DNA from: an uncultured Chloroflexota bacterium
GTDB lineage: Bacteria > Chloroflexota > Anaerolineae > UBA4142 > SHND01
Reading direction: 5' to 3'
Length of the DNA stretch: 32,389 nucleotides
NCBI GenBank assembly: GCA_937870825.1
Contig: CALMZO010000080.1
Location: 1-32,389, forward strand
The notes beneath the pieces were generated by a model, which ran no database searches, was not told where the DNA came from, and worked only from the letters and a program-made list of their open reading frames with translations. Both the position numbers and the translations under genes were made by a program. Positions 30,867 through 32,389 of this stretch are shown here, in pieces (position 1 is the stretch's first letter; each line of letters begins with the position of its first letter).

Positions 30867-30995
30867 TGTCATTGCGAGCGCGACGTTCTTTTGTCGCCCG
30901 AGGCAATCTCTGGCGCGGATTGTACGAACAACGCGCTGTGGTGGTTATTCGCGTATGGGATTGCTTCGTCGCAGAAAACGCTCCTCGCAATGACA
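30867..30995. repeat. Dispersed repeat element with 12-bp terminal inverted repeats, copy 2
   Basis: The ends are TGTCATTGCGAG and CTCGCAATGACA, a perfect 12-bp inverted pair 129 bp apart. The interior matches the element at 2767-2866 in block order. It ends 11 bases before the clpX start codon, so the clpX ribosome-binding region lies in or beside it. Confidence 0.8.
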
Positions 30996-31006
30996 GCACC
31001 CCAAAA

Positions 31007-32287
31007 ATGATTAGTCGCACCCGACGCGCGGAAGAATTTTGTTCGTTTTGCGGACGCTCGCAAGAAGTCGTGAATCGGTTGATTGCCGGACCCGATTCCG
31101 TTTTCATTTGCGATGAATGCGTGGAATTGTGCCGCGATATTTTGATGCAGGAAGCCATGACGCCGCGCGGCGAAATGCTCTCTATCAAAACACTGCCCCC
31201 GCGCGAAATTTATCGCCGCTTGAATCAGTATGTCATCGGACAGGAACGCGCGAAAAAAGTCTTGTCCGTCGCGGTGTACAATCACTACAAACGCGTGATG
31301 AACGGCACGACACCCGATGAAGTCGAACTCGGCAAGGCAAACATTTTGTTGATTGGTCCGACGGGCTGCGGCAAAACCCTCCTCGCGCAAACGCTCGCAA
31401 AAATTCTCGACGTTCCCTTCACCATCGCCGACGCGACGACGCTTACCGAAGCGGGTTATGTCGGCGAAGATGTCGAACACATTTTGCTTTCGCTCATCCA
31501 AGCCGCCGAACATGATATTCCACGCGCGGAACGCGGCATCATTTACATTGACGAGATTGACAAAATTGCGCGCAAGACCGGCGACAATCCCTCCATCACG
31601 CGCGATGTTTCGGGCGAAGGCGTGCAGCAAGCATTGTTGAAAATCGTCGAAGGCACGGTGGCGAATGTGCCGCCGAAAGAGGGACGCAAACATCCGCAGC
31701 AGGAATACATCAAACTCAACACGTCCAACATTTTGTTTATTCTCGGCGGCGCGTTCGATGGACTCGAAAAAATTGTGCGCGAACGTTTTGTCGAGCGCCG
31801 CATCGCCGGATTCAAAGGCGACGCGCAGCGCGCCGCGCGTGACCTTTCGCAATCGGATTTGATGCGTCTCGTCACCGCCGACGACTTGGTGCAATTCGGA
31901 CTCATTCCCGAATTTGTCGGGCGCGTTCCCGTCATCGTCAGCGTTGACCCGCTCGACGAAAAAATGTTGATTCAAATTTTGACCGAGCCAAAGAACGCCA
32001 TCATCAAACAATATCAAAAAATGTTTGCGATGGACCGCGTGGAACTTGTTTTCACCGACGACGCGCTCCAAGCCGCCGCGCAAGAAGCGCTCCGTTTCAA
32101 AACGGGCGCGCGCGGACTGCGCTCCATCATTGAAGAAGTGCTGCTCGACGTGATGTACGAGATTCCGTCGCGTTCGGACATTCGCAAATGTCTGATTAAC
32201 GCGGACACCATCCGCAGCAAAACACGTCCGTTGCTCTTGACACACGCGGAATTGCCGGTGGAGTGGGAAAAGGAGAACGCGGCGTAG
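31007..32287 (+). CDS. clpX: ATP-dependent Clp protease ATP-binding subunit ClpX
   Basis: A 426-residue AAA+ unfoldase that feeds proteins into ClpP. The N-terminal zinc domain has Cys12, Cys15, Cys35 and Cys38. Walker A is GPTGCGKT (117-124), the pore loop GYVG (150-153), Walker B IIYIDE (178-183), followed by [22 protein letters not shown] at 31007 gives the standard N-terminus; the frame stays open upstream to 30857 but only across the repeat element. No clear ribosome site is visible before the ATG (CCCCAAAA), so translation efficiency may be affected by the repeat. Confidence 0.97.
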   Translation: MISRTRRAEEFCSFCGRSQEVVNRLIAGPDSVFICDECVELCRDILMQEAMTPRGEMLSIKTLPPREIYRRLNQYVIGQERAKKVLSVAVYNHYKRVMNGTTPDEVELGKANILLIGPTGCGKTLLAQTLAKILDVPFTIADATTLTEAGYVGEDVEHILLSLIQAAEHDIPRAERGIIYIDEIDKIARKTGDNPSITRDVSGEGVQQALLKIVEGTVANVPPKEGRKHPQQEYIKLNTSNILFILGGAFDGLEKIVRERFVERRIAGFKGDAQRAARDLSQSDLMRLVTADDLVQFGLIPEFVGRVPVIVSVDPLDEKMLIQILTEPKNAIIKQYQKMFAMDRVELVFTDDALQAAAQEALRFKTGARGLRSIIEEVLLDVMYEIPSRSDIRKCLINADTIRSKTRPLLLTHAELPVEWEKENAA

Positions 32288-32288
32288 T

Positions 32289-32389
32289 ATGATTTCGATT
32301 GAATTGCGCCCTGAACTCGCGGATAGATTACAAGCAGAAGCAGCACGCCAACAAACGACTCTTCAAGACTTGGTCAATGAATGGCTGGC
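32289..32389 (+). CDS. Small ribbon-helix-helix-like protein (cut by the window end)
   Basis: The first 33 codons are seen: MISIELRPELADRLQAEAAR, then QQTTLQDLVNEWL. A short beta strand followed by a helix and a T-L-Q-D-L-V helix start fits a ribbon-helix-helix/CopG-type DNA-binding or antitoxin protein. It begins one base after the clpX stop, so it is likely co-transcribed. The remainder and any toxin partner lie outside the window. Confidence 0.6.
   Translation, partial: MISIELRPELADRLQAEAARQQTTLQDLVNEWL

Noticed and set aside
30857..31006. In-frame upstream extension of clpX
   Set aside because: It translates only the dispersed repeat with terminal inverted repeats; the ClpX family starts at the zinc domain, matching 31007.

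Overview
The window looks like a chromosomal segment of a Chloroflexota bacterium, probably Anaerolineae-like. That is an inference. It rests on the Pro/Thr-rich lipoprotein linkers, a T-box in front of aspartate kinase, an ABC-ATPase/histidine-kinase hybrid, a LuxR-type regulator with two receivers, intergenic palindromic repeats, and GCG/CGC-rich coding DNA. No rRNA, prophage, transposase or CRISPR array is visible.

Layout. 1-3996 (+): three tandem branched-polyamine (BpsA-type) aminopropyltransferase genes. The first is fused to a complete S-adenosylmethionine decarboxylase (SpeD) domain. A strong two-way terminator follows. 4031-8111 (-): a translation cluster infC-rpmI-rplT, then a SpoU/TrmH RNA methyltransferase, a ComEA-like protein, a SAM methyltransferase, and an undescribed-looking remnant of a P-type ATPase. 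8117-13697 (-): SulP transporter with STAS and cyclic-nucleotide-binding domains, CorC/HlyC-type CBS protein, NAD-dependent epimerase, AT-richer lipoprotein. 13761-16915 (-): thrS without a TGS domain, an ADP-ribosyltransferase-like unknown, and an overlapping antitoxin/MazF pair. 17092-20071 (-): tRNA-Val, T-box leader, lysC and asd, the entry to Thr/Met/Lys synthesis.

20129-28418 holds the most interesting locus. A ChvE-MmsA-MmsB monosaccharide ABC transporter (-) has a binding lipoprotein carrying two near-identical sugar-binding domains in one chain. Its operon ends in a protein that joins a degenerate CUT2-type ABC ATPase domain to a NarL-class histidine kinase. Divergent from the operon lies a REC-HTH(LuxR)-REC response regulator. 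Together they suggest a sugar uptake system with its own two-component system, in which the sensor input is a transporter-derived nucleotide-binding domain. The region between the divergent genes carries several operator-like palindromes.

28428-32389 (+): tRNA-Leu and the classical protein quality-control series tig-clpP-clpX, then the start of a small ribbon-helix-helix-like protein.

Most gene gaps carry short palindromic or low-complexity repeats. Related purine-rich or G-rich repeats also sit in frame inside at least three coding regions. Two diverged copies of a 100-130 bp element with terminal inverted repeats lie at 2767-2866 and 30867-30995.
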